From RGIG4079 sp045576735 (lineage in GTDB: Bacteria > Bacteroidota > Bacteroidia > Bacteroidales > Muribaculaceae), in contig JAZNGZ010000001.1 in NCBI GenBank assembly GCA_045576735.1, forward strand, positions 1-64,000: a stretch of DNA of 64,000 nt. The letters are read 5' to 3'. Below the pieces are notes generated by a model, which saw only the letters and a program-made list of their open reading frames with translations, searched no databases and had not been told where the DNA came from. Below are positions 7,754 to 16,227 of the stretch, piece by piece (positions within the stretch are counted from its first letter, which is position 1; every line of letters begins with the position of its first letter). A program made the position numbers and the translations under genes.

Positions 7754-9469
7754 TTACATTGAAAACTTGAATGTGCAACCTTCGACTGAGAGTATATATA
7801 TGCCATTACAATCGAGAGTAATTGATTTGTCAATGCCGTTGTATATTGTCGCTCCTGCTGTGTTGTATATTTCCACATTGGAGAATTCATCAGCTCCGGA
7901 TATGGTTACAATATTCCCTGTCACGTGCACTTTTATATCGTTTTCGATAAGAGCATTTGCCACTCCGCCATCATTTTTTACAAACACAATGTTCAATTGT
8001 GAGTTAGCCGTAATTGCAGGTGTATTATAATAGCCATTAGCATCAATTTGATTTGTTACATCTGTACTGTTAAATGTTACAGAATGGCATTTCCATCCGT
8101 TAGCAGGAACAATTTGTAGTTTGAGAAGCTCACCATTATCCACCTCTTGTTTTATCACTCCGCCTTCGGGATAGGCTATTGTCAATATTGGTTTTTCTGC
8201 ATCATCAAATTCCATAATCTGTTTTGCCATTTTCCATCCTTCAGCAGTTGCGTATGCCGTCATACTTCCTTTTGGCACATATAGTCGGTCTGATGTATAG
8301 CCCCCTCCGGTAGGAGGGGTTGGGTTATAACAATAACATATATCAGCACATGTATTGTATAATCCTACATATGTTACTGATTTGGGAAGATGCAAAATAG
8401 GTAACTTACAACCATCGAATGCATCATTACCAATAGTGGTAACCGAATTAGGAATATAGATAGAGGTTAAACTGGAACATCCATAGAATGCGTAGCCGCC
8501 AATAGAGGTTACTGAATTGGGAATAATCGTATTTTTACACCCTAAAATAAGTGAGTTTGAGGTAGTTTCTATTATTGCATTACAATTGTCGCGAGAATCA
8601 TAATTACTATTTCCATTTTCTACTATAATTGATGATAAGTTGGTGCAACCTAGAAACGCGTATTGGCCGATTGTGGTAACTGAATTGGGGATATTGATTG
8701 AAGTCAAGCCACGGCAATTTCTGAATGCGTATTTGTCAATAGTGGAAACTGAATTGCCAATTGTTATCGATGTCAAGCCAGTGCATTCTGCGAATGCTTG
8801 ATTGTCAATCGTTTTAACTGAATTTGGAATTGTTATCGATGTCAAGCCTTTGCACCCACCGAACGCATACTCTCCAATCGTTGTAACTGAATTTGGAATT
8901 GTTATCGATGTCAAGCCTTTGCACCCACCGAACGCATACTCTCCAATCGTTGTAACTGAATTTGGAATTGTTATTGAAGTCAAACCAGTACACCCACTAA
9001 ACACATATTCGCCAATAATGGAAACGGAATTTGGAATTGTTACCGAAGTCATGCCGGTACATCCACTGAACGCGTATTTGCCAATTGTGGAAACGGAATT
9101 TGGAATTGTTATTGAAGTCAAACCAGTACACCCACTAAACACATATTCGCCAATAATGGAAACGGAATTTGGAATTGTTACCGAAGTCAAGCCGGGACAC
9201 TCATAGAATGCTTGTTCGTCAATAGTGGTAACGGAATATGTAATACCATCGTATGTAACATTTGATGGGATTATTATATCGTTTCCGTATCCAATCGGAC
9301 CTATACCAGGATAACTCCCTTGTGTAACTTCAACAGTTTTTGCATCTTTATCAATGTAATTGTAGTAAATTCCATCAACCACAAAGTCATGAGCATGTGA
9401 TGGCAAACCTACAACGAGCATCATTGCTATCGCAAGGATTGCTCTTGAAAAATTATTTAACCGAGCCAT
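7754..9469 (-). CDS. BspA-like leucine-rich repeat surface protein
   Basis: A 571-residue secreted protein. The start at 9469 (MARLNNFSRAIL) is preferred because it gives a compact signal peptide ending near SHAHD; an in-frame ATG 21 bp upstream would overlap the promoter region. Residues of about 60-330 hold LRR_5 repeats of 23 residues with the pattern IPNSVxTIGxYAFxGCxGLTS. Next come an FIVAR-like/Flg_new-like stretch (LTIAYPEGGVIKQEVDNGE) and a C-terminal domain resembling a T9SS type A sorting tail (VEIYNTAGATIYNG ... GIYILSV). Such proteins bind host or bacterial surfaces in relatives; that role is inferred here. Several repeats are identical at DNA level. Confidence 0.85.
   Translation of the reverse strand: MARLNNFSRAILAIAMMLVVGLPSHAHDFVVDGIYYNYIDKDAKTVEVTQGSYPGIGPIGYGNDIIIPSNVTYDGITYSVTTIDEQAFYECPGLTSVTIPNSVSIIGEYVFSGCTGLTSITIPNSVSTIGKYAFSGCTGMTSVTIPNSVSIIGEYVFSGCTGLTSITIPNSVTTIGEYAFGGCKGLTSITIPNSVTTIGEYAFGGCKGLTSITIPNSVKTIDNQAFAECTGLTSITIGNSVSTIDKYAFRNCRGLTSINIPNSVTTIGQYAFLGCTNLSSIIVENGNSNYDSRDNCNAIIETTSNSLILGCKNTIIPNSVTSIGGYAFYGCSSLTSIYIPNSVTTIGNDAFDGCKLPILHLPKSVTYVGLYNTCADICYCYNPTPPTGGGYTSDRLYVPKGSMTAYATAEGWKMAKQIMEFDDAEKPILTIAYPEGGVIKQEVDNGELLKLQIVPANGWKCHSVTFNSTDVTNQIDANGYYNTPAITANSQLNIVFVKNDGGVANALIENDIKVHVTGNIVTISGADEFSNVEIYNTAGATIYNGIDKSITLDCNGIYILSVEGCTFKFSM
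8816..9229. repeat. tandem 69-bp repeats inside the LRR gene
   Basis: Six consecutive 69-bp units, each coding one 23-residue LRR_5 repeat. Units 8816-8884 and 8885-8953 are identical. The next four alternate as A-B-A-B, as expected from a 138-bp duplication. Confidence 0.9.
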
Positions 9470-9498
9470 AATAAAAAAGTTTAGGGACAAATATTTAA

Positions 9499-9506
9499 CA
9501 AAAATA
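9499..9506 (-). promoter_or_regulatory. -7 box of the LRR gene
   Basis: TATTTTTG on the minus strand, 30 bp before the preferred start at 9469. No clear -33 box is seen. Confidence 0.35.
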
Positions 9507-9510
9507 TAAA

Positions 9511-9834
9511 TTAAAAAGTAAAAACAAAAGAGGATAGGGTCGTAGTAGCGGGCATTGTTGTCATATCATGCCAGGCCGTTGAACCCTTGGAGCTCTTTGC
9601 CTGTGTGGATTTGATCGTTTGAGGAGTGAGCGAATTTGGAGTCAATGGCACTCCCGATGGATAGTAGGCAGTGCTTTGCAACACATTGCCACTCTCATCA
9701 ATCACAGCCCGAGTACTACCAAGATAATCACGCACATAATATCGATGCGTCAATGCCCCCGAAGTGGTGTTCAAATCGGTGTGATGGTAATATGTTGTGC
9801 AAGTGGCTGTCATGGTAATTGTTTCCTTTTGCAA
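9511..9834 (-). pseudogene. RHS repeat-associated core fragment, decayed
   Basis: The first part reads YYVRDYLGSTRAVIDESGN, then STAYYPSGVPL, which is the hallmark RHS core. The open frame then leaves the family. In a shifted frame the DNA continues as QIHTGKELQGFNGLA, a TGA stop, and YDNNARYYDPIL, which is the expected end of the core. So there is one frameshift near 9615 and one stop codon, with most of the upstream gene missing. RHS cores cap large toxin-delivery or surface proteins; this is a relic. The open frame of 107 codons has a plausible ATG but is very unlikely to be functional. Confidence 0.8.
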
Positions 9835-10005
9835 ATTAAATGATTATCGTTCGATATATCAATACTTTAAGAGGTGAAAATGTGGCGAATTAGCGATTAT
9901 TAACAAATGGGGGGGGGGTAAATTTTACTTTTGTTGACAGAATGAGATTGTGGAAAGAGGAGAGATAAAAAATAAAACATTTCGATAGTTGCCATAATGC
10001 GTAAA

Positions 10006-10038
10006 AAAAGCGGGCAACCCGATTGGATTGCTCGCTTG
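10006..10038 (-). terminator. terminator-like hairpin downstream of the 10.4-kb genes
   Basis: On the minus strand AAGCGAGCAA pairs with TTGCCCGCTT (one mismatch) and is followed by T7. Confidence 0.45.
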
Positions 10039-10048
10039 GTATAATGTT

Positions 10049-10115
10049 AACCACCTCCCGGCTTACGGGGGAGAGGTAATTAACATGGTCAAGTCTCGTT
10101 GAGCCCTTCGGCGCT
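10049..10115. repeat. dispersed intergenic repeat, copy B
   Basis: Matches copy A (7651-7725) from ACCTCCCGGCTTACGGGG to GAGCCCTTCGGCGCTC, with a short deletion in the middle. Confidence 0.7.
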
Positions 10116-10372
10116 CATAATTTTCACGCGACAGCCCTTATGCTCATTCTGTCAAAACTCTCAATTCCGCACTCCGCTTTATTCAGACCACCTCCCGGCT
10201 TTGCCGTACTGACTATGTCTTCAATGGGCTGCATTCGGCAATAATCAAGTTCAAACCACCTCCCCCCTTCGGGGTACTCCTCCTAAAAATTACTTTGTAA
10301 TTTTCAAGAGGAGAGTTACAGTTCTCATTGGTACCATTGTTCGTCCTATTTTTCTTCGAAAAACAAGAGAAA

Positions 10373-10401
10373 CTGTGTCAAAATATAGTATTTTGACACA
10401 G
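10373..10401 (-). terminator. terminator of the 10420-11061 gene
   Basis: A perfect inverted repeat, CTGTGTCAAAATA / TATTTTGACACAG, separated by 3 bp, 19 bp past the stop codon. Confidence 0.6.
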
Positions 10402-10419
10402 CCCCTTCATTGTTAATAG

Positions 10420-11061
10420 TTATTCGTAATAAGTGATTGTGCGAGTTTCGATTCTTGGATCATTTATTGAAATATAGACTGAGTTTCTGTAATCAAAAGA
10501 ACTTTCTATTTGTTGTCGTTTTGTCCAATTTCCGTGACTATCAAATTCGAGATATTTGTAATCATAGCGAGTATATGTAAACCCAGTCACATTATAATGA
10601 AATATCTTAGATTCTATATTACCATATTGATCATATAAAAAGTAACAATCACCCCAAAATACCATGCCCCCACTATGCATTGTCCATTTTTCCCCATAAG
10701 GGAAAGGCATTGAAGACCATAAAACTTCACTACATTCTGATTCAAAGTGTTCTATTGAGTCACCTTCCTCGGTTATTTCAATCTCGTTTTTTTCATTATA
10801 AAGTTTGATTAGCTTGTTGTCATAATCTCGTGTAATAGTGTATTTGTCGGTTTTATACGATCCATCGGGGTTAAAGTAAATTGTGTTGTATTCATTAGGA
10901 CTATCATCGCCATCGGTGCAACTTTTTACGTGACCTTTAAGGTAAAAAGCTTTGGCATCGTTGTATATGCGTTCGGTAGATTCGGCAGATGCATTGAATA
11001 AACAACCAAAGAAGGCGATTGTAATTAATGAAAATCGAATAAAGTTTTTAGTGGTGTTCAT
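10420..11061 (-). CDS. secreted protein of unknown function
   Basis: A 213-residue protein with a signal peptide of about 26 residues (cleavage after FNASA). The mature part is polar and aromatic with YD-like elements: FNPDGSYKTDKYTITRDY, YDQYGNIESK and FDSHGNWTKRQ. The last resembles the short turns of RHS/YD and other Bacteroidales secreted proteins. No enzymatic motif is seen. It is preceded by TAATTTTG (11144-11137, minus) and followed by a strong hairpin, so it looks like a single-gene unit. Function is not recognised. Confidence 0.65.
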   Translation of the reverse strand: MNTTKNFIRFSLITIAFFGCLFNASAESTERIYNDAKAFYLKGHVKSCTDGDDSPNEYNTIYFNPDGSYKTDKYTITRDYDNKLIKLYNEKNEIEITEEGDSIEHFESECSEVLWSSMPFPYGEKWTMHSGGMVFWGDCYFLYDQYGNIESKIFHYNVTGFTYTRYDYKYLEFDSHGNWTKRQQIESSFDYRNSVYISINDPRIETRTITYYE

Positions 11062-11190
11062 AAATTTTGATATTAAAGTTATATATTCAAGATTTGATAG
11101 TTATACATAGTTGCTGTTGTGGCAACTTGTTTGATGCAAAATTAATGAAAAAAAGTAAAAAGTGGTGTTTTAGGAGGAATAAAATACAAA

Positions 11191-11228
11191 AGGAGCTGTG
11201 TCAATTTCTTGAATTTTGACACAGCTCC
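11191..11228 (-). terminator. terminator of the amidase gene
   Basis: AGGAGCTGTGTCAA and TTGACACAGCTCCT arms form a long stem. It lies between the amidase stop and the upstream region of the next gene, and shares the GTGTCAA core with the hairpin at 10373-10401. Confidence 0.65.
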
Positions 11229-11262
11229 TCTTAATTATGCATTATGAACTATGCATTATGCA
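11229..11262. repeat. ATTATGCATTATGAA-type repeat
   Basis: Short AT-rich direct repeats (ATTATGCATTATGAACTATG and similar) that abut the amidase stop codon. Related tracts are at 19299-19340, 36288-36338 and 37172-37201. Confidence 0.6.
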
Positions 11263-14200
11263 TTACTTCATGTAAACTTTAGTGGCTTTGTTGCCTTGCT
11301 TTTTGATGAAGATTCCTTTTGCCGGGTTGTCAACTTTTATACCTTGAAGGTTGTAGTATTCAACCGGTTCTTCGTTAACAATTATGTCATCAATGCCTGT
11401 GGTGAGGATTTCCAATACTTGGCTTGAAGGAGCTGTGGTCAACGTTTTGCGAGCAGGGTTCTTCATTGTGTATGCCATAAGCCCATATTGACGAGAGAAT
11501 AATATCAAGTTGTCGGCAGGATCAAACATCATTTGCTCGATTGCGGCAGAACTTGCAACTGCATGTCCTACATTGATTTCGTAGCTAAATTTGAGTGAAG
11601 GGGTGTTGCCGTTCCAAGTTACATCATAGATATTCACGTTTCCGTTGTTGTCGTTGGCAACAGCGAGTTTAGTCATATCTTTATTGATGGCGATACCGGC
11701 TTCGGGAGCTTCAGTCATGTAATTGGCATTAGCCAAAGAATAAGAATTGAATTTGATGTTACCATTGTGGTCCATGAATAGGAATGCAGGCTTGATTTCG
11801 TCGGTGTTGTCGTAAGTGATATAGTTTTGGCACACCCACACACCTTTATCGCATACAGCAACTTCAACGTTGTTGTTTGCAAGGTAGTCGGAAATTCCGT
11901 CAAACACATCGGTAGGAGTAGAGCTCCAAGAGTCGGCAGTACCTAATTTGTAACGAATCAATTTCTTTCCTGTGCTATAGTCTTCGCAGAAAGTATACAT
12001 GTAGCGTTCGCTACCAGTACCCCAGAAATCGACGCAAGTGCTACTTCCACCCACTACAGCACTGCCATTGGTCCATTGTCCGCTTGAAGCGCGAGTGCCT
12101 TGGAATACTTGGGCGAAAGAGCTGTTGGCGGGGTTGTAAACATATATACCGGCATTTTCATCGCTCCAGTCGCTGAGGTAGAGTTTGCCTGAATTTGCTT
12201 TGATGCGATAGGGCGAAGAACTTGTGCTTGCGCTGAATTTGTCGGCTAAGATAATGCCACCGCTTTTAGAGAGGTCGGGGAGATATGCTTGAACACCTTC
12301 GGCATATCCAACAGAAGAGTAAACGTAGCCGAAGTATGGGCTTTCGGGGTCAAGGTCGATAGTGGCACCACCACGGCGGTTGTTGCTTGTAACACCACCT
12401 TGGTTGTATATTACTTCGGCTCCGATGCTTTCTTTGTTATGCACAGCCACACCCCAAGTGAATTTGCCTATTGGGAGGTCGCCTGCTTCTAATATAGCGC
12501 GGCACTCGCCTTTGACGAGAAGTGAAGGGATTGATGAAACATCGATAGATGTAACTTCGCCTGTTTCAATATCGGTAAACACAATGTCGAGGCCTTCCAC
12601 ATCATCGGTCAATGAGTAGATGAGAGTGTATAATTCGCCATTAGGTTCAGTCTTAAATCCGTAGGCAAATGCACCGCGATTGGCCGAAGGAGTTTCGGGC
12701 TCAGGCTCGGGCTCGGGAACAATAGGAGTTTCGCCTGTGCCGTTGATTGCTTGTGACGCAGGGGCATTGGTTACGGTGTTGCGAGCAGGATTTTTCAAAG
12801 TGAACGCCATGAGACCTTGTTGACGAGAGAATAGAAGCATATTGTCGGCAGGGTCAAATGCAATTTGCTCAACATCAGAGGTACTTGGCACTTCTACTGA
12901 ATATTGGTAAGAGAGCGAAGGAGTGTCGCCGTTCCAAGTTACTGCATATATTGTAACATTACCAACCGAATTGGCTACAGCTAAACGACTCATGTCGTTG
13001 TTGATAGCGATACCACTTTCGGGTGCTTGAGATATTGCTTCAAGTCCGCTAAGACTGTAAGAAGTGAACTTGATGTTTCCACTATGATCCATGAAAATGA
13101 ATGCAGGGGCAGCTTCGGTAGAGTTGGTTCCACGAAGGTTTTGGCAAATCCACACACCTTTTTCGCAAGTCACCATTTCCACGTTGTTGTGTCCGAGGTT
13201 GTTTGTGACGGTGGCAAATGTAGCCGAAGGAGCAGCACTCCAAGTGTCGTTGTTGCCTAAATGGTAGCGAACGAGCATTTTACCGCTTGTGTAGTCTTCA
13301 CAGAACGCATACATGCGACGTTCAGAGCCGGCATTATAGAATGCGATGCCGGTTGTGCTACCACCCACTACTGTGCCACCGTTGGTCCATTGTCCGCTTG
13401 AAGCGCGTGAGCCTTGGAACATTTGGTTGAGAGAGCCATTGGCAGGGTTGTAAACATATACCCCTGAATTTTCGTCGCTCCAGTCGCTTATGTAAGCCTT
13501 TGATTGGCTCACTTTGATGCGGTAGGGTGATGAGCTTGTGCTTGAGCTAAATTTGTCGGCGTGAATGATGCCGCCGTTTTTAGAAAGGTCGGGGTTATAG
13601 CGTTGAATACCACCGGCATAACCTGTAGTAGTGTAAACATGTCCGAAGTAAGAGCTTTCGGTGTCAAGGTCGATAGCCACACCACCACGACGGTTGCTTT
13701 CGGTTGTTCCGCCTTGGTTGTGATATGCTTGTGCGGCAGTACTTGCTTCGTTGGCAATAGATACAGCCCAAGTGTGTTCGCCCTCGCCAATGTTATCGGC
13801 GCTGATTGTTATTGAGTTGTCGCCTTTATTTACTGCGCCCACTTCATAGGTTGAAGAGGCATTTGTAGCTTTGTTGGTGAGTATTATGCTTGCTTTGGGA
13901 GCAGTAGCGGTGCTCTTGAATGAGAAAATGTAGTCGTTACCGCTCTTTGTGAGTTTGTGAGAGTAGGCATAAGCACCTTGTACGGGAACGAGATTAATGC
14001 CTTCGCTTGAGATAGATGCTGTGGGGTAAGAGATTTTGTTGGCTTCCACGCTCACACTCATTGTGCTTGTAGCATAGTCGGGGTGAGAACATTCGATAGT
14101 GTAAGTGCCCGGAGCAACTTTGTCAAACACAAACGCTCCGTTGTAGAAATGGTCGGTAGTAACGGTTTGTAACACTTGGCCATTTTGAATCAACTTAACG

Positions 14201-15087
14201 GTAGCACCGTTGATGGGGAGGAAGCGGTCGAGTGTTGCTGAGTTGGGAGTGTAATAAGTGTGAGTGAATGTTTGTGATGCATGGCGAAGGATACCATAAA
14301 TCATACCATATGAGTCTTTTTTGCCTAAAGAGAACCAATCGTTGATACCTTTGGCATAACCGATACCTTCGATGCGAGCCACTGCCGGATTCATAATCTT
14401 GTGACGTGCAGGTTGGTAGGTGTGGAAGAAACCTTCCGACATATACCCCGGCACATTAAGCGACCCAAGCACTTCGTAACCACTTGCGCCGGCAAGGAGG
14501 TGTGGAGAAGATGCATAGTTAGTCCACATTTGGTGAGGGTTTTCGATAAGATACCAACCGGCAGCTTTGGCACTATTATATGAAGCACTAACGCGGTCAT
14601 TGTAGTAGAGAGCCATATAGTTGGTGTTGGTGCCATCTATATAAGCATTTGAGTGGATTGAGATGAAGTAGTCAAAGTCGTTGTAGTTGGCTTCGGCTGC
14701 TACCTCGGTGAGGTCGCGGTTATAGAGCTCTTGAGTGTCATCGCCATACCAAGGGGTATTTTTTACGCGAGAGAACACGATAGGGTTTTTGAAGCTACGA
14801 GCAGCACCTATTTGGTGATGTTCGCCTGATTGGTTGAGAGTGCGGTCGAAAGGAACGCCCCATTCAATGAGTTTTTCCATGATACCAAACGCTTTCCAAA
14901 GGTTGGTGTTTGATTCGTGGAACCCAGTGGTATCTTTGAGAGCTTTGTTTACCAATGGAAGGTTACGAGTCATCCAACATCCGTGACCGGGGTTGATATA
15001 TACACGAATATCGTTAACAGTAACTGCCATCATAGAAGTCCACGCTATGACAGTCATTATAATCAATGATAGAAATCTTTTATTCAT
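11263..15087 (-). CDS. large secreted N-acetylmuramoyl-L-alanine amidase
   Basis: A 1274-residue exported protein. After the signal peptide comes an Amidase_3-like zinc domain (about residues 25-255). YINPGHG supplies the first His, HESN the Glu and FISIHSNAY the second His, so the metal ligands are present and cleavage of the muramoyl-alanine bond is likely. A CarboxypepD_reg-like beta-sandwich follows (about 280-355, NGATVKLIQNG to PGTYTIECSHPDYA). Two copies of a module of about 400 residues come next, sharing GSERRMYAFCEDY / GSERYMYTFCEDY and FMDHSGNIKF / FMDHNGNIKF, joined by a Pro-Glu linker. The C-terminal tail YYNLQGIKVDNPAKGIFIKK is the common Bacteroidales sorting-type ending. It lies 24 bp after the propeller gene and is probably co-transcribed with it. 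Confidence 0.85.
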   Translation of the reverse strand: MNKRFLSLIIMTVIAWTSMMAVTVNDIRVYINPGHGCWMTRNLPLVNKALKDTTGFHESNTNLWKAFGIMEKLIEWGVPFDRTLNQSGEHHQIGAARSFKNPIVFSRVKNTPWYGDDTQELYNRDLTEVAAEANYNDFDYFISIHSNAYIDGTNTNYMALYYNDRVSASYNSAKAAGWYLIENPHQMWTNYASSPHLLAGASGYEVLGSLNVPGYMSEGFFHTYQPARHKIMNPAVARIEGIGYAKGINDWFSLGKKDSYGMIYGILRHASQTFTHTYYTPNSATLDRFLPINGATVKLIQNGQVLQTVTTDHFYNGAFVFDKVAPGTYTIECSHPDYATSTMSVSVEANKISYPTASISSEGINLVPVQGAYAYSHKLTKSGNDYIFSFKSTATAPKASIILTNKATNASSTYEVGAVNKGDNSITISADNIGEGEHTWAVSIANEASTAAQAYHNQGGTTESNRRGGVAIDLDTESSYFGHVYTTTGYAGGIQRYNPDLSKNGGIIHADKFSSSTSSSPYRIKVSQSKAYISDWSDENSGVYVYNPANGSLNQMFQGSRASSGQWTNGGTVVGGSTTGIAFYNAGSERRMYAFCEDYTSGKMLVRYHLGNNDTWSAAPSATFATVTNNLGHNNVEMVTCEKGVWICQNLRGTNSTEAAPAFIFMDHSGNIKFTSYSLSGLEAISQAPESGIAINNDMSRLAVANSVGNVTIYAVTWNGDTPSLSYQYSVEVPSTSDVEQIAFDPADNMLLFSRQQGLMAFTLKNPARNTVTNAPASQAINGTGETPIVPEPEPEPETPSANRGAFAYGFKTEPNGELYTLIYSLTDDVEGLDIVFTDIETGEVTSIDVSSIPSLLVKGECRAILEAGDLPIGKFTWGVAVHNKESIGAEVIYNQGGVTSNNRRGGATIDLDPESPYFGYVYSSVGYAEGVQAYLPDLSKSGGIILADKFSASTSSSPYRIKANSGKLYLSDWSDENAGIYVYNPANSSFAQVFQGTRASSGQWTNGSAVVGGSSTCVDFWGTGSERYMYTFCEDYSTGKKLIRYKLGTADSWSSTPTDVFDGISDYLANNNVEVAVCDKGVWVCQNYITYDNTDEIKPAFLFMDHNGNIKFNSYSLANANYMTEAPEAGIAINKDMTKLAVANDNNGNVNIYDVTWNGNTPSLKFSYEINVGHAVASSAAIEQMMFDPADNLILFSRQYGLMAYTMKNPARKTLTTAPSSQVLEILTTGIDDIIVNEEPVEYYNLQGIKVDNPAKGIFIKKQGNKATKVYMK

Positions 15088-15111
15088 GATGTGGTATATT
15101 ATGATGGGTTA

Positions 15112-15993
15112 TTATTTGCTGATATTAATCACGTAGAGTTCGCCTTCGGGGGTAACGAACGAAATTTTATTGCTACCTGCTGATGGGTACATCGCTTTCA
15201 CATCTGAAGTGGTGAGCACTTGAGTGGTGCTGCCATTGATGTTTTTGGCGATGAGTTTAGAGCTTGTTGTAACTCGACCATCGTCTTTGTGGTCCATGCC
15301 AATGATAACATTGTTGTCATACCACACCGGTGCACGCAATATGCCTTGAGGCACGGGGTTGCTGCCGTCGATGTTGCACACAAAACAACCTTTTCCTACA
15401 AGGAAGTAAAGGATTTTAGTGCCGTCGGGCGATACTTGAGGCCACAAATAACTTTGACCTTCGGTGCCATGAGGAGCAACTAAAGTGGTAATGCCATTTT
15501 GTGTGATATACATGCTGCCACGGTTGATTGAGGCAACAGGGCGCGACGCTTCGCTTGCGAGAGTGCCGGCATTTGCTTTTAATGTTTTGGCTGCATCTTT
15601 GGCAAAAATATGGGTATTGCGAGTGGAGGGAGATACAATGTTTGTGGCTCCGGTAGCGATATTCACGCTTTTAAGGGTTGTGTAGCGACGTTTGTCGGCA
15701 GCATAATTGATTTCACGGAAAATAATAGTTTTGTCATCACCCGAAATTTTAAGGTCAAAACCATTGCCGGTGTCGCTGATGCGGGTTAGCTTGTTGGTAG
15801 ATAGGTCTATTTTGTCAAGACCGGGAACATTGGAATGGGAAATTACAGCCCATTGACCATCATGACTTAGTTGAGCAGTGCTCACTTTTACGCCCTCGGG
15901 AACATTCACTTTGTGGGTGCTGTTTACATTGAGAATCTGGGCGTTAACACCTAAACTGGCTAAAAGAGTTAGGCCGAAGATAATTTTTTTCAT
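15112..15993 (-). CDS. secreted TolB/PD40-like beta-propeller protein
   Basis: A 293-residue protein with a clear signal peptide (LLASLGVNAQ). Repeated blades have the pattern of TolB/WD40-like PD40 repeats: LSHDGQWAVISHS, ISGDDKTIIFREI and VSPDGTKILYFLVGKG. Such propellers bind proteins or ligands in the periplasm or outside the cell. There is no catalytic motif. It is the first gene of a two-gene unit with the large amidase, whose own C-terminal modules contain similar propeller-like text, so the two may work on the same cell-wall or carbohydrate target. That link is inference. Confidence 0.7.
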   Translation of the reverse strand: MKKIIFGLTLLASLGVNAQILNVNSTHKVNVPEGVKVSTAQLSHDGQWAVISHSNVPGLDKIDLSTNKLTRISDTGNGFDLKISGDDKTIIFREINYAADKRRYTTLKSVNIATGATNIVSPSTRNTHIFAKDAAKTLKANAGTLASEASRPVASINRGSMYITQNGITTLVAPHGTEGQSYLWPQVSPDGTKILYFLVGKGCFVCNIDGSNPVPQGILRAPVWYDNNVIIGMDHKDDGRVTTSSKLIAKNINGSTTQVLTTSDVKAMYPSAGSNKISFVTPEGELYVINISK

Positions 15994-16042
15994 TTGGTAT
16001 TATGTTAGTTTGTTGTAATTATTAGCATGGTATATTAATTTG

Positions 16043-16050
16043 CAAAGATA
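16043..16050 (-). promoter_or_regulatory. -7 box upstream of the propeller-amidase unit
   Basis: TATCTTTG on the minus strand, about 50 bp before the start at 15993. The -33 box is not clear. Confidence 0.45.
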
Positions 16051-16136
16051 TATAATTTATTGGGAAATAGGGCGGAAATGTTGAATTTTTCGTATTTTCC
16101 GTGTAAAAATGTATCAATCTGCTTGTAAATTGATAT

Positions 16137-16178
16137 AAAAAACGACGATGTGCTTATTAATCATTACACATCGTCGCA
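16137..16178 (-). terminator. terminator of the serpin gene
   Basis: On the minus strand GCGACGATGTGT pairs with GCACATCGTCGT and is followed by T6. It lies 50 bp past the serpin stop. Confidence 0.7.
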
Positions 16179-16227
16179 TTATTATATTGGCAGTCTATTA
16201 CTTTATACTGTTTACTTAGAGAGGTAA

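Larger units (their letters stand above)
9835..10405. other. gene-free stretch with repeats and a G10 run
   Basis: Contains a run of ten G at 9909-9918 and a TACTTTTG box at 9926-9933 on the plus strand with no gene behind it. A hairpin and T-run lie at 10006-10038 (minus strand). Dispersed repeat copy B is followed by two shorter degenerate CCACCTCCC-type units near 10188-10210 and 10254-10315. No credible coding frame was seen. Confidence 0.6.

Noticed and set aside
8802..9206. Open frame of 134 codons opposite the LRR gene with tandem repeats
   Set aside because: It is the antisense reading of the 69-bp LRR units; repeats keep it open, and it has no start signal or family features.
8816..9229. 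CRISPR-like array
   Set aside because: The repeats are contiguous 69-bp coding units with no spacers, inside an LRR gene, and no cas genes are present.
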